From NCBI GenBank assembly GCA_030447725.1, contig JAUJOQ010000005.1, positions 150,269-214,268 on the forward strand: a stretch of 64,000 nt of DNA, read 5' to 3'. Positions 8,187 through 16,882 of this stretch are shown here, in pieces (within the stretch, counting starts at the first letter, position 1; each line of letters starts with the position of its first letter). The DNA is from Thermoleophilaceae bacterium (GTDB lineage Bacteria; Actinomycetota; Thermoleophilia; Solirubrobacterales; Thermoleophilaceae). The notes beneath the pieces are model-generated. The model was given only the letters and a program-made list of their open reading frames with translations. It had not been told where the DNA came from and did no database searches. The translations under genes were made by a program, and so were the position numbers.

Positions 8187-9838
8187 GTGAGGCTGCGCTC
8201 CGTCCTCCTAGCCGTGGCCGCCGGCCTGGGCGCTGGCCGATGCCTCGATCGTCACGCTCGCGCTGCCCGAGCTGCTCACGGAGCTGGACACGACGATCGA
8301 GGGCGTGGCCGCGGTGATCGGCGTCTACACGTTGGCGCTGTGCGCCGCGCTGCTCTCGGCCTGGCGCATCGCCCAGATCGCCGGATACCGCGCGGTCGGC
8401 GTCGCGGGCTTCGTCCTGTTCGCCGTCGCCTCGGCGGCGTGCGCACAGGCCGACACCATCACCGTCCTGCTGGCCGGCCGCGCCGTTCAGGCGATCGGGG
8501 GGGCGGGCGGCCTGGTTGCCGCGTTCGCCCTGCTGCACACCGGCGACCGGCCACAGCGGGGGTTGTGGCTGGGCGCGGCCGTGCTCAGCGCCGCCCTCGG
8601 CCCTGCCGTCGGCGGCGCCCTGACCCAGGCCTTCGACTGGCGCGCGATCTTCGCGGTGCAGGTGCCGCTGGCGCTGGCAGGAGCGGCGGCCTGCGCCCTC
8701 TCCCCGACGGCCACCCTCCTGGCGGGTCAGGGTCACCGTGGCCGCGCCGCCCCTGGGGCCGCCGTGGCTCTGGCGCTCATATCGGCGGCCCTCACGGGCG
8801 TGCTCTTCCTCCTGATCCTTCTGCTCGTGGCGGGGTGGAACGTCGAGCCGCTTGCGGCGGCCGCCGCTGTCACGGCGCTGCCGATCGGCGCTCTCGCGGG
8901 ATCGCGCATCGCTGTCGGAGGCGCGGCCTCACGTGCCGCAATCGGATGCCTGCTGGTGGGCGGCGGCGTGCTGGCGCTGGCCTGGCTGCCCGGGGCTCAC
9001 ACGTGGTGGACCCTGCCGCCCCAGCTCATGGCCGGCGTCGGAATGGGGCTGTCACTGCCGGCCCTTGGCGGTCAGCTGCTGCCGGAGCGGACCCCCCACG
9101 ATGCTGCGGTGCTGCTCACGATCCGTCACGCGGGGATCGCGCTGGCGCTGGTGCTGATCGCCCCGATCGCCTCGGACCGGCTCGAAGCCAGCGTGAAGGA
9201 CGCCCGCCTCCAGGGCGTGGCGATCGTGCTCGACGCCCGGCTGGCGCCGCAGGACAAGATCGCGCTGGCTCCAGACCTCCTGGCCAGCGTCGACGCCCAG
9301 CAGCCCCGCAACGCTCTCAGGATGGCAATTGCCGACAACCGCGAACGCTTCTGGGGAGAGGATTTGGCGGCCTACAGTCGTTTGGGCCGGCGCGACCGAC
9401 GACGTGCTGGTGACCGCAGTGGGCCGATCGTTCAGACCCGGCTTCCTCATCACCGGTGTCCTGGCGCTGCTGGGTGGGCTGGCACTGGTGGTGTCCTCGC
9501 CGTCTGCGGCACGGCGCAGCGTCTTGGCCGCACCGGCCCTGGCCGCCGCGTTGCTCGCCCCGGCCGGCTACGCGCTAGCCCACAGCAGTGGCGGACCGGA
9601 GCCGGTCACGATCACCGACCCGTGCGCCGACCGGGCTTCGCCGGACAGCGGCGGCGTCACCGGCGTGCTCCAGGACGAGGCGCTGGAACAACTCGACCGG
9701 GTGGCCTGCGAGAACGGCTCCTCGAGGGAGGAGCTGGTGGTGGCCATCGCCGATGAAACCGCGGCGGGGGCCTATGAGCGCAAGTACGGAGTGAATCCCC
9801 GCTCGCTTCCCGGGATCCTCGAAGCGCTGCCGGGGTGA
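8187..9838 (+). pseudogene. MFS multidrug-type transporter split by two +1 frameshifts
   Basis: Read as it stands, no frame gives a full protein. From GTG 8187 frame A encodes VRLRSVLLAVAAGL, then the frame must advance one base near the GGG at 8228-8230 to reach LADASIVTLALPELL and the helices that follow to about 9383; a second advance at the GGG of 9384-9386 reaches AGATDDVLVTAVGRSF, the last membrane helices and an about 85-residue tail ending ILEALPG. Removing one G at each site gives a 549-residue protein with 12-14 helices, typical of DHA2-like MFS exporters. Both lesions are one extra G in a GGG run, so either a recent inactivation or two sequence errors. Confidence 0.8.
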
Positions 9839-9895
9839 GCCGGTGGGTCCCCGGCGAGAGGCGCCGCTTCCTCGACGAAGGCGGGCTGTCCACTC

Positions 9896-9966
9896 AACCC
9901 GGCCACCACACGGGTTAGGTGGAGACCCCCCTCAAACCCGCCCCTACCCAGCCCCGTACGGCTGGG
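9896..9966. terminator. Two stem-loops between convergent genes (bidirectional terminator candidate)
   Basis: AACCCG (9896-9901) pairs with CGGGTT (9911-9916), and CCCAGCC (9947-9953) pairs perfectly with GGCTGGG (9960-9966) around a 6-nt loop. They lie in the 170-bp space between the stop codons of the MFS gene and the minus-strand SDR. No U-run follows, so termination strength is uncertain. Confidence 0.45.
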
Positions 9967-10008
9967 ACCGCCGCGCCTACAGTCCGCGCCGGTTCCAGGC
10001 CGCGAGTC

Positions 10009-10857
10009 TCACCTCGGCTGGGGGAACTGCGTGCCCACGAAGGCGTCCCACATCCGATCGGTGAACAGCGCACGCTGGCCCATCACGATCCGCGCCGAGG
10101 GCGTGACCGGATAGCGTGCCTTCGGCCGCCGGCTGCCGATCGCCTTCTCGATCGCCTTGGCCACGGTCTCGGGGCCCCCGCCGAGCTTGGCTGCCGGCCC
10201 CTCGTAGGCGCCCACAGTCGAAGCCGCCACCGCCTGGTTGAACTCCGCATAGGGCCCGCCCTCATCATCGGTCCCCGTGTTGAGGGCGCCCACTGCCGCC
10301 GCCGCGAACTCGGTCTTGATCAGCCCCGGCTCGATCAGCACGACGTCCACGCCGAAGCCCTTGACCTCGAAGCGCAACGCGTCGCTGATGGCCTCCACCG
10401 CGTACTTCGTGGCGTGGTAGATCCCGCCTCCCGGGAAGGTCAGCTTGCCCCCCATCGACCCCACGTTGACGATCCGGCCCCAGCGCTGCTCGCGCATCTT
10501 CGGGAGCACGAGCTGCGACATCCGGATCAGGCCGAAGACGTTGGTCTCGAACTGCGTGCGGATCTCATCGAGGTCAACCGATTCGACGGCCCCGGACTGG
10601 CTGTAGCCGGCGTTGTTGACGAGAGCTCCCACGGCGCCCTCAGCCTCCTCCACCGCCGCCACCGCCGTGCGCATCGAGTCCTCGTCGGTCACGTCGAGCG
10701 CGAGCGTTCGGCAGCCCCTGGCCTCGAGGTCTGAGATCGACTCGAGCCTGCGGGCGGTCGCGTAGACGGTGTAGCCGCCCGAGGCCATCCGCTCCGCCGT
10801 CGCCCGGCCTATGCCGGTCGAGCAACCCGTGATCAGCACTGCCTTCGATGCGCTCAC
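10009..10857 (-). CDS. Short-chain dehydrogenase/reductase (classical SDR)
   Basis: 282 residues. Nucleotide-binding TGCSTGIG at residues 10-17, the NNAG motif in LVNNAGYSQSG, the catalytic serine in VNVGSMGG and YHATK as the YxxxK pair. The length and the C-terminal region after residue 190 match the classical SDRs annotated as 'SDR family oxidoreductase' that reduce carbonyls with NADPH. Start GTG 10857 is preceded by AAGGAGAG. It diverges from the desaturase gene; substrate unknown. Confidence 0.88.
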   Translation of the reverse strand: MSASKAVLITGCSTGIGRATAERMASGGYTVYATARRLESISDLEARGCRTLALDVTDEDSMRTAVAAVEEAEGAVGALVNNAGYSQSGAVESVDLDEIRTQFETNVFGLIRMSQLVLPKMREQRWGRIVNVGSMGGKLTFPGGGIYHATKYAVEAISDALRFEVKGFGVDVVLIEPGLIKTEFAAAAVGALNTGTDDEGGPYAEFNQAVAASTVGAYEGPAAKLGGGPETVAKAIEKAIGSRRPKARYPVTPSARIVMGQRALFTDRMWDAFVGTQFPQPR

Positions 10858-10937
10858 CGCTCTCCTTCACTCGCTGGGATGAGGACGCTACCGGTCGGGC
10901 TGCTCTCGGGCGGGGAGAGCCGGAGACCGCGGCCGAG

Positions 10938-10943
10938 TAATCT
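10938..10943 (+). promoter_or_regulatory. -10 box (TAATCT) deciding the desaturase start
   Basis: TAATCT, 7 nt, then GTG 10951, with no ribosome-binding site. The geometry is the same as upstream of several other genes in the window and favours a leaderless transcript starting at the GTG rather than at ATG 10879. Confidence 0.5.
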
Positions 10944-10950
10944 GCACGGG

Positions 10951-11892
10951 GTGATAGGAGAGCGGGCCGCGTCCAGACCGGGCGCGGACGAGATCCAGCC
11001 CGTCGCGAACGAGACGCGAGACCGCATCGTCACCGGGACGGTGACGGTCCTGCCGTTCCTGGGCCTGGGGCTTGCCTGCTGGCAGCTGTGGGAGCGGGCG
11101 CTGCACTGGCACGACGTGGTGGTCTTTCTGATCGTCTACGCGGCCACCGGCCTTGGCATAACGGTCGGCTTCCACCGTCTGCTCACCCACCGCAGCTTCA
11201 AGACCAAGCGGTGGCTGCGGGCCACCTTCGCAGCGCTGGGCTCAGCCGCCGTGGAAGGACCGGTGATCTCATGGGTCTCCGACCACCGCAAGCACCACGT
11301 GTACGCCGACCGGGAGGGCGATCCCCATTCTCCTCACGTGGACCATGGCGTGGGCTGGCGAGGCGCTCTGCGCGGACTGCTGCACGCTCACGTGGGCTGG
11401 CTGTTCATCCACACCCAGCGCGGCGCCAAGCAGCGCTTCGCGCCAGACCTGATCGACGACCCCGCAATTCGCTTCGTCGACCGCACCTTTGTCCTGTGGG
11501 TGGCGCTCGGGCTGCTGGTGCCATTCGGGCTGGGCTACGCGCTCGGCGGCTCCTGGCTGACCGGTCTGACCGGGCTGCTCTGGGGAGGCCTGGTGCGCAT
11601 GCTCGTGCTCCATCACGTCACGTTCAGCATCAACTCGCTGTGCCACTTCTTCGGGCGCCGGCGCTTCGAAACCGACGACCACTCTCGCAACCTGTTCTGG
11701 CTGGCGCCGCTCTCCTTCGGCGAGTCGTGGCACAACAACCACCACGCCTTCCCCACGTCCGCCCGTCACGGGCTGCGCCCGTGGGAGCTGGACTTCTCCG
11801 CGATGCTGATCCGAGGGCTCGAATCGGTGGGACTCGCCTGGGACGTGGTGCGCGTGAGCCGCGAGCGCCAGGCCGCTCGCGCCGGCGCTTAG
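10951..11892 (+). CDS. Acyl-CoA / fatty-acid delta-9 desaturase
   Basis: 313 residues of the membrane-bound di-iron desaturase family, which inserts a cis double bond into acyl chains. All three histidine boxes are present: HRLLTH, HRKHH and HNNHH, the last within ESWHNNHHAFP, and there are two pairs of membrane helices between them. The frame is open from ATG 10879, but the first 24 codons look non-coding and a TAATCT box sits 7 nt before GTG 10951, so I use that start. Electron donors such as a rubredoxin or ferredoxin are not adjacent. It is followed, 71 bp on, by an MhpD-like gene. Confidence 0.9.
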   Translation: MIGERAASRPGADEIQPVANETRDRIVTGTVTVLPFLGLGLACWQLWERALHWHDVVVFLIVYAATGLGITVGFHRLLTHRSFKTKRWLRATFAALGSAAVEGPVISWVSDHRKHHVYADREGDPHSPHVDHGVGWRGALRGLLHAHVGWLFIHTQRGAKQRFAPDLIDDPAIRFVDRTFVLWVALGLLVPFGLGYALGGSWLTGLTGLLWGGLVRMLVLHHVTFSINSLCHFFGRRRFETDDHSRNLFWLAPLSFGESWHNNHHAFPTSARHGLRPWELDFSAMLIRGLESVGLAWDVVRVSRERQAARAGA

Positions 11893-11963
11893 CTAGGGGC
11901 GAGCGCGACAGGCGACCATCTAGGCTCCGCGACGGACACCCGACAGCAGGAGACGCACCAACC

Positions 11964-12593
11964 ATGCAGCTCGACGAGGCCTATCAGCAGCAGCTCGGAC
12001 ACTGGCGCGCGACACTGCACAGCGGCGGGGGGCGTATCGGCTGGAAGATCGGGCTCAACGTGCCCGCCGTCCAGGACAAGCTCGGCATCGACCGCTCGGT
12101 GGTCGGTCACCTGACCACAGCCACGCTCCTCGGCGCCGATGGCGCTCACGCCCTGGCCGGCGCGGAGAAGCCGATGGCCGAGCCGGAGATAGCCATCGAG
12201 GTAGGCCCGGATGGCACGATCGCAGGCCTCGCGCCGGCAATCGAGGTGGCCGACATCGACCGCCCGCTCGACGACGTCGGTCAGATCGTGGCCGCCAACA
12301 TCTTCCACCGGGCGGTGGCGATCGGCTCCTCGGTGGGGCTCAGCTCTGTCGAGGGAGTCGAGGCGATCCTCAGGATCAACGGCGAACAGGTGGCAAGCGC
12401 CGACGCCGGCGCAACGGACCTTGGCGCGACCATCGCCCTCGTCGACGAGACGCTTCGGGACGCGGGGGAGTCGCTGCAGGCCGGGGACCGCATCATCGCC
12501 GGCTCACTGACTCCACCGGCGCCGGTCGGACCGGGCGACCGCGCCGAGGTCGATCTCGGCCCGGTCGGACGACTCGAGGTTTCTTTCAACTAG
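11964..12593 (+). CDS. MhpD-like 2-keto-4-pentenoate hydratase / fumarylacetoacetate-hydrolase-fold protein
   Basis: 209 residues, shorter than the usual 260 of MhpD/XylJ. It has GGGRIGWKIGLN, which matches the 'GYKIG.T' region, PEIAIEV with metal-binding acidic residues, the family's AIEVADIDR, and a C-terminal LQAGDRIIAGSLTPP corresponding to the conserved 'G.....G....' loop. Members hydrate 2-hydroxypentadienoates from aromatic meta-cleavage or act on related enols. No other aromatic pathway gene is near. ATG 11964 follows GCAGGAG at 11946. Its TAG stop is the first part of the left arm of the palindromic element. Confidence 0.75.
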   Translation: MQLDEAYQQQLGHWRATLHSGGGRIGWKIGLNVPAVQDKLGIDRSVVGHLTTATLLGADGAHALAGAEKPMAEPEIAIEVGPDGTIAGLAPAIEVADIDRPLDDVGQIVAANIFHRAVAIGSSVGLSSVEGVEAILRINGEQVASADAGATDLGATIALVDETLRDAGESLQAGDRIIAGSLTPPAPVGPGDRAEVDLGPVGRLEVSFN

Positions 12594-12758
12594 ATGGTTG
12601 ATTCCTTATTGCCGCACCCACGGATGACGCGCCATACCGGCGCTGGTTCGCCACCCGCGCCCTTGCGGGTAGCGCCGCTACCCGCTTCGGGCGCGTGCGG
12701 CGCCCAGCTTGATCTGGCGCGCCCCCGCGGGCACGTCAATTCGGAATCAACCATCTAG
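12590..12758. repeat. 169-bp palindromic element with 16-bp perfect terminal inverted repeats
   Basis: The ends are CTAGATGGTTGATTCC (12590-12605) and its exact complement GGAATCAACCATCTAG (12743-12758). Pairing continues imperfectly inward, and the centre is another strong hairpin: GCGGGTAGC GCC GCTACCCGC flanked by CGCGCCC / GGGCGCG. The whole element can fold into one long stem. It fills the space between two convergent genes and contains the stop codon of the left one. The AT-richer ends stand out from the surrounding GC. It could be a bidirectional terminator, a MITE-like insertion or a REP-type element. Confidence 0.85.
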
Positions 12759-12771
12759 CGGTTCCTCGTGG

Positions 12772-13836
12772 TCACGGCGGCGGCGCGGGGGCCGCGCCCT
12801 CGATCGGGCGCGTGGGCTCCGGCTCCTCGCGCACCGCGCTGCCCTCCCCGGGGCCGCCCAGTACGAGGCCGGCGGCCAGCGCCGCCCCGCCGCCCAGGAG
12901 CAGCAGCAAAGGCCAGCCCACCAACTTGCCGTCGGCGTCGCCCTCGAGCAAGCCGGCCAGCTCGAAACCCACCAGCAGCGCGAAGGCGACCAGCCCGAGG
13001 GCGCCGACGTAGGCGGGGCCGCGGGCACCCACCCGCGCTCCGTAGCCCACCAGCGCCAGCGAGACCGCGAGCAGAACGACGTCCCAGAAGGCGCTCTGAC
13101 CGCCCTCGTCGGGGGCGCCGCCGAGCAGCCCGCCGGTGAGCGCACCGATGGCTTCGAAAGCGCCGAGCAGCCCGGCCAGCACACCGAGGATCCCGGCTGC
13201 GGTGATCAGCTCGGGGGCCTGCCTCAGACCGCGACGCCCCAGCACCACCGAGCCGGCGATCAGCGCGACGCCGGCGACGATCAGCAGCACCCGGAAGGTG
13301 GACACGGAGGGATCGTCGAGGATGTTGTCCCACAGCGAGAGCCAGGCGAGCGCGAGAGCCAGCGACGCCACGAACGCCTGGTAGGTCGCGCCGATCACGA
13401 ACGCGGCGTATCCCGCTACCGCGGCCATCGACCCCCAGATCCAGATCTGGTGCAGCGTGTTGTCGGCGTCGCCCCCGAGCGTGTCCACGAGCTGGAAGAG
13501 CGCAACGGGCAAGAGCAGCACGGCTGTGAGCAGCAAGACCGACTGCCACGGCTGGGGATGGTCGTGGGCGCCGCCGCGGGCGCCGCCGCGGGCGGCCACG
13601 AGGCCGAGGCCGTAGAGCAGCACCACGGGAACCGCGAGCACGAGGAAGAGTGGGAGCTCTGCCCAGTCGCCCGCGCCCTGGACACCGCCCGTCTTGCGGA
13701 TGAACAATACGAGGGCGCCTACCGCGACGGCCACGCCGCCGATCATGCGCAGCCAGTCACGAAGCGATTCAGGGGAAGGGGCACGGCCGCCTGTAATACG
13801 CTCGCGAGCATCCCCCGGTTGGCGCCCAGCCTCCAT
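12772..13836 (-). CDS. Polytopic membrane protein of unknown function
   Basis: 354 residues with about ten hydrophobic helices (for example GGVAVAVGALVLFI, LPLFLVLAVPVVLLYGLGLV, LLLTAVLLLPVALFQLV) and a proline-rich cytoplasmic end (EPEPTRPIEGAAPAPPP). No catalytic or transporter motif is visible and I do not recognise the family. The start ATG 13836 is preceded by TAGGCT with an 8-nt spacer, and this box overlaps the stop of the upstream sugar dehydrogenase gene, so both a read-through and a private promoter are possible. Confidence 0.75.
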   Translation of the reverse strand: MEAGRQPGDARERITGGRAPSPESLRDWLRMIGGVAVAVGALVLFIRKTGGVQGAGDWAELPLFLVLAVPVVLLYGLGLVAARGGARGGAHDHPQPWQSVLLLTAVLLLPVALFQLVDTLGGDADNTLHQIWIWGSMAAVAGYAAFVIGATYQAFVASLALALAWLSLWDNILDDPSVSTFRVLLIVAGVALIAGSVVLGRRGLRQAPELITAAGILGVLAGLLGAFEAIGALTGGLLGGAPDEGGQSAFWDVVLLAVSLALVGYGARVGARGPAYVGALGLVAFALLVGFELAGLLEGDADGKLVGWPLLLLLGGGAALAAGLVLGGPGEGSAVREEPEPTRPIEGAAPAPPP

Positions 13837-13847
13837 GGTCAGCCAGC

Positions 13848-15032
13848 CTACTTGGGGGCCAGTCGGAAAATGGCGCCCTCGAGCGAGATCGCATGCACCC
13901 GGCCGCGCCCGTCCTCACCGAAGGACACGAGCGTGGAGACGCGCGGACCGAGCGCGCGGTCGCCGCGAGCGCCTCCCTTGCGCAGGCGCGCGACCCGCAG
14001 CCGCGAGTCGCAGAGATCGCCGTACACGTAGGCTCCGTAGAGGCTGCCAAGCGAGCGATCACGGATCACGTAGCCACCTGTGATCGAGCACGAGCCGGCG
14101 GCATGCGTGCGCTCGAGCACGGGCGGCAGGTGGCCGGGCGCCGGACGCGACGAGTAGCGCCGGCTGCCCTCGAAGGCGCTCCAGCCGAAGTTGACCCCGC
14201 CGCGCGGGCGCCTGACCCTCCGGACCGCCGGCACGAAGTCGATCTCCTCCCTCGCATCCTGGCCGACGTCGCCAACGGTGAGGGCGCCGGTGAGGCGGTC
14301 GAAGGAGAAGCGGTATGGATTGCGCAGGCCGTAGGCGAAGATCTCGCCCCGGGCGCCAGAGCGGCCGACGAACGGGTTGTCGCGAGGGATGCGGTAGCCG
14401 CCGCGCGGGCGCGGACTGATGCGCAACAGCTTGCCCAAACGCTGCGACAGGTCCTGGCCGTTCTCGTCGGGGTCCCCTGAACCGCCGCCGTCGCCGAAGC
14501 CGATGTAGAGCTTGCCGTCGCGTCCGAACTGGATCTGGCCGCCCTTGTGGTTGCCGCGTGAGTGGGGCTCGCGGATCACCTTGCGTCGCGAGCCTGGCTG
14601 CGTGCGGTTGGGGGCCTTGGCGGAGGCCCGGAACCCGTCGACCGCCAGAGACCCGCCATTGTCCACGTAGTAGACGTAGTAGCGACGGCTGCGCGCGAAG
14701 TCAGGCGCGAAGGCCATGGACAACAGGCCGCTCTCGCCACCCGTCTGCACCCGATCGGTGATGTCCAGGAAGGGCCGCCTGAGCTTCTTCGAGCCCTGGA
14801 CGATCCGGATCCGCCCCGCGCGCTCGGTCACGAATCGGCGCCTGCGATCGCCCGGCGGGGAGGTCAGGAACGTGGGCTGGGCGAACGTGCCCAACTTCAG
14901 CAGCCTCACCCCGGCGGCGGACTGGGTCCCCGGCTGTCCGCCACCTGTGCGGCCCAGGGACGGGGCGAAGGAAAAGCCCGCAAGGACAGCCGCCAGGACC
15001 GGCAGGGCGAAGACGACCGACCGCGCTCTCAC
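13848..15032 (-). CDS. PQQ-dependent sugar (glucose/sorbosone) dehydrogenase, secreted
   Basis: 394 residues. A signal peptide (VFALPVLAAVLAGFSFAPS) is followed by a six-bladed propeller of the glucose/sorbosone dehydrogenase family. The segments NHKGGQIQFGRDGKLYIGFG and the DGGGSGDP after it match the PQQ and calcium binding region with the catalytic histidine; GLRNPYRFSFD and GDVGQDAREEID are further family landmarks. GTG 15032 is chosen because the signal peptide begins there and CATACT lies 7 nt upstream. The enzyme would oxidise aldoses outside the membrane. It diverges from tRNA-Pro. Confidence 0.87.
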   Translation of the reverse strand: MRARSVVFALPVLAAVLAGFSFAPSLGRTGGGQPGTQSAAGVRLLKLGTFAQPTFLTSPPGDRRRRFVTERAGRIRIVQGSKKLRRPFLDITDRVQTGGESGLLSMAFAPDFARSRRYYVYYVDNGGSLAVDGFRASAKAPNRTQPGSRRKVIREPHSRGNHKGGQIQFGRDGKLYIGFGDGGGSGDPDENGQDLSQRLGKLLRISPRPRGGYRIPRDNPFVGRSGARGEIFAYGLRNPYRFSFDRLTGALTVGDVGQDAREEIDFVPAVRRVRRPRGGVNFGWSAFEGSRRYSSRPAPGHLPPVLERTHAAGSCSITGGYVIRDRSLGSLYGAYVYGDLCDSRLRVARLRKGGARGDRALGPRVSTLVSFGEDGRGRVHAISLEGAIFRLAPK

Positions 15033-15127
15033 ACAGGCCAGTATGGCTATCGCTTCCCCCGCGCCCGCCGGTTCGACCTCTGCCGGGCGGGAAACGTTGT
15101 GAGGTCTTAGTACCCTGATGTCTGCCA

Positions 15128-15201
15128 CGGGCTGTGGCGCAGCCTGGTAGCGCGCTCCGTTCGGGTCGGAGAGGTCCCCAGTTCAAATCTGGGCAGCCCG
15201 A
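15128..15201 (+). tRNA. tRNA-Pro(CGG)
   Basis: A complete cloverleaf of 74 nt. Acceptor arms CGGGCTG (15128-15134) and CAGCCCG (15194-15200) pair fully, the D arm carries AGCCTGGTAGC, the anticodon stem CTCCG/CGGAG encloses loop TTCGGGT with anticodon CGG at 15162-15164, and the T arm reads CCCAG-TTCAAAT-CTGGG. The CCA end is not encoded. It is the only tRNA gene I find in the window. Confidence 0.97.
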
Positions 15202-15483
15202 TCAGCCTTCGCTTGTGTCGAGTCCGTCGAGGGCCACCGTCGCATCGCCGTAGCTCTCTCCGGGCACGCGCAGATAGATGTCCCCGCGGCCGAAGCGGTC
15301 GAGCTCTGAGTCTGCGGTAAGGGCGACATCGAAGCCCAGCTCGCTGAGCCGCTCCGCGAAGGCTCTCGCCGTGCCCCCGTCCTCGAAGTCGGCCACCGTC
15401 TCCCAGTGGTCGAAGCGGTCGTCGCCCACGTGGAGATCGAGTGGCCTCAGACGGCGGATCCCACGGCGCCGGAAAAGCCGCAC
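15202..15483 (-). CDS. Small hypothetical protein
   Basis: 93 residues from GTG 15483, placed 2 bp after the stop of the upstream small gene, so the two are probably co-translated. The first 15 residues are arginine-rich (RLFRRRGIRRLR); the rest is acidic with DGGTARAFAERLSELGFDV, resembling the alternating helix-strand layout of RraB/DUF695-type or ribonuclease-inhibitor-like folds, but I cannot assign a family. Its stop codon touches the 3' end of the tRNA gene on the other strand. Confidence 0.6.
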   Translation of the reverse strand: MRLFRRRGIRRLRPLDLHVGDDRFDHWETVADFEDGGTARAFAERLSELGFDVALTADSELDRFGRGDIYLRVPGESYGDATVALDGLDTSEG

Positions 15484-15485
15484 GG

Positions 15486-15740
15486 CTAGGCCGCGACGGC
15501 GTTGTAGTAGCGCACGGCCAGGCCCGTGAGCAGGCTCTCGAAGCACGCCTCGGCGCTGAGGTCGTTCTCCTCGGCGTAGGCGCGAATGCCGGCCCGCTCG
15601 ATCGCCTCGCTCTGGGCGATCACCTCGTCGACGAGGTCGGGGTGCTCGTCGGAGAAGTAGGCCCCCATCGAGTAGAGGCTCGTGTCCATGAGCGACTCGA
15701 GGAACGAGTCGCTGCCCGTGCTGCCCTTCGCCTTCGCCAT
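15486..15740 (-). CDS. Small acidic hypothetical protein
   Basis: 84 residues, lysine-rich start (MAKAKGST) and then an acidic helical protein with SDEHPDLVDEVIAQSEAIE and ACFESLLTGLAVRYYNAV. ATG 15740 follows GAGCGAGCGATGG with a weak ribosome site. It is the first of a two-gene unit with the gene ending at 15202 and diverges from the Nif3 gene. No recognised domain; predicted soluble. Confidence 0.65.
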   Translation of the reverse strand: MAKAKGSTGSDSFLESLMDTSLYSMGAYFSDEHPDLVDEVIAQSEAIERAGIRAYAEENDLSAEACFESLLTGLAVRYYNAVAA

Positions 15741-15848
15741 CGCTCGCTCCAGAGTAACCGCAGCATCGCGCGCCGCAGGAAAAGATCGGCCGGGGGAAGC
15801 AAGGACGACGGGGCTGGGCAGCGTCGCCACGGGTACGGTGAGAGAGAC

Positions 15849-16607
15849 GTGGCCGCACGGGACGAGATCATCGAGTTTCTCGACACCCTGCTCGACTCGG
15901 GATCGTTCGAGGACTACGGGCCCAACGGCCTCCAGGTGCCGGGCGCCGCGGAGGTCGACCTGGTGATCACCGGCGTGTCCGCCCAGCTCGAGCTGTTCGA
16001 ACGGGCGGCGGCCGAGCGGGCGCAGCTGGTGCTGTGCCACCACGGGCTGTTCTGGGACTTCCACCCGCGCACGATCGGGCCGTCGATGAAGCGGCGGCTG
16101 CAGACGCTGTTCGAAGCCGACATGTCGCTGGCGGGCTACCACCTCCCGCTCGACGCCCACCCTGAGGTGGGCAACAACGCGCTGGTGTGCCGCGCCCTGG
16201 GGCTCGAGCCCGCCGAGCGCTTCGCCGGTCACCGCGGGAAGCCACTGGGATTCGTGGGCCGCAGCGCCGAAGGCGTCCCCGTCTCGCAACTGCGCGAGCG
16301 CTGCCGGTCCGCGCTCGGGCAGGAGCCGTTCGTCTGGGAGACGGGGCCCGATCTCGTACGCGCCCTCGGCGTGGTCACCGGCTCGGCCGCCGGCTCGCTC
16401 GGCGAGGCTATCGCGCGGGGACTGGACGGGCTGCTCACGGGGGAGCCCGCCGAGCACGTGATGGCCGACGCCCGCGAGGCGGGTGTGCACTTCATCGCCG
16501 CGGGCCACTACGCCACCGAGACGTTCGGCGTCCGGCGGTTGGGAGAGATGCTGGCCGAGCGGTTCGGAGTCGAGCACCGCTTCATCGACTTGCCCAACCC
16601 GATCTGA
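15849..16607 (+). CDS. Nif3-like dinuclear metal-centre protein
   Basis: 252 residues, the usual single-domain length (without the central PII-like insert) of the Nif3/YbgI/DUF34 family. Conserved pieces are EDYGPNGLQVPG, CHHGLFWDF (the metal-binding histidines, residues about 60-65), YHLPLDAHPEVGNNA, and near the end HFIAAGHYATETFGV, whose histidine and glutamate complete the two-metal site. The family has been linked to GTP cyclohydrolase-like or nucleotide phosphohydrolase activity, but its cellular role is still unsettled. GTG 15849 fits the family N-terminus. Confidence 0.88.
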   Translation: MAARDEIIEFLDTLLDSGSFEDYGPNGLQVPGAAEVDLVITGVSAQLELFERAAAERAQLVLCHHGLFWDFHPRTIGPSMKRRLQTLFEADMSLAGYHLPLDAHPEVGNNALVCRALGLEPAERFAGHRGKPLGFVGRSAEGVPVSQLRERCRSALGQEPFVWETGPDLVRALGVVTGSAAGSLGEAIARGLDGLLTGEPAEHVMADAREAGVHFIAAGHYATETFGVRRLGEMLAERFGVEHRFIDLPNPI

Positions 16608-16683
16608 GGCGATCCCCTTGCGCGGTCCGCCAGGACGGATACCATCGGCGGGCTTGGTCAAGCGAGGAGAGGAGCAGCACACG

Positions 16684-16860
16684 ATGGCGATCCACCTGAC
16701 GCCCACGGAGCTCGGTCGTGAGGCAGGGATGCACCGCAGACAGGTCATCGCGAAGTGCATGGAGCTCGGTGTGCCGATCTTCCAGGGACGGATCGACAAG
16801 ACCCTTTTCTTCAGTTCGCTCGAGCACGCCAAACAGTCACCCGCGCTGGCCAAGGCGTAG
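16684..16860 (+). CDS. 58-residue HTH-like small protein
   Basis: A short ORF with a good ribosome site (GAGGAGAGGAG). LTPTELGREAGMHRRQVIAKC has the spacing of a helix-turn-helix and is followed by a two-strand wing-like VPIFQGRIDKTLF, so a small winged-helix or excisionase/MerR-like DNA-binding fold is plausible. I have no family name for it. It sits between Nif3 and the acyl-CoA ligase on the same strand, 22 bp before the ligase ATG, and may be co-transcribed with it. Confidence 0.65.
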   Translation: MAIHLTPTELGREAGMHRRQVIAKCMELGVPIFQGRIDKTLFFSSLEHAKQSPALAKA

Positions 16861-16882
16861 CGCTCGTCGTCGCTCACTGGCG

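Noticed and set aside
9329..9838. Separate 169-aa membrane protein after the MFS gene
   Set aside because: It is the continuation of the MFS transporter after a +1 slip; there is no start signal, and the first residues are off-frame MFS sequence.
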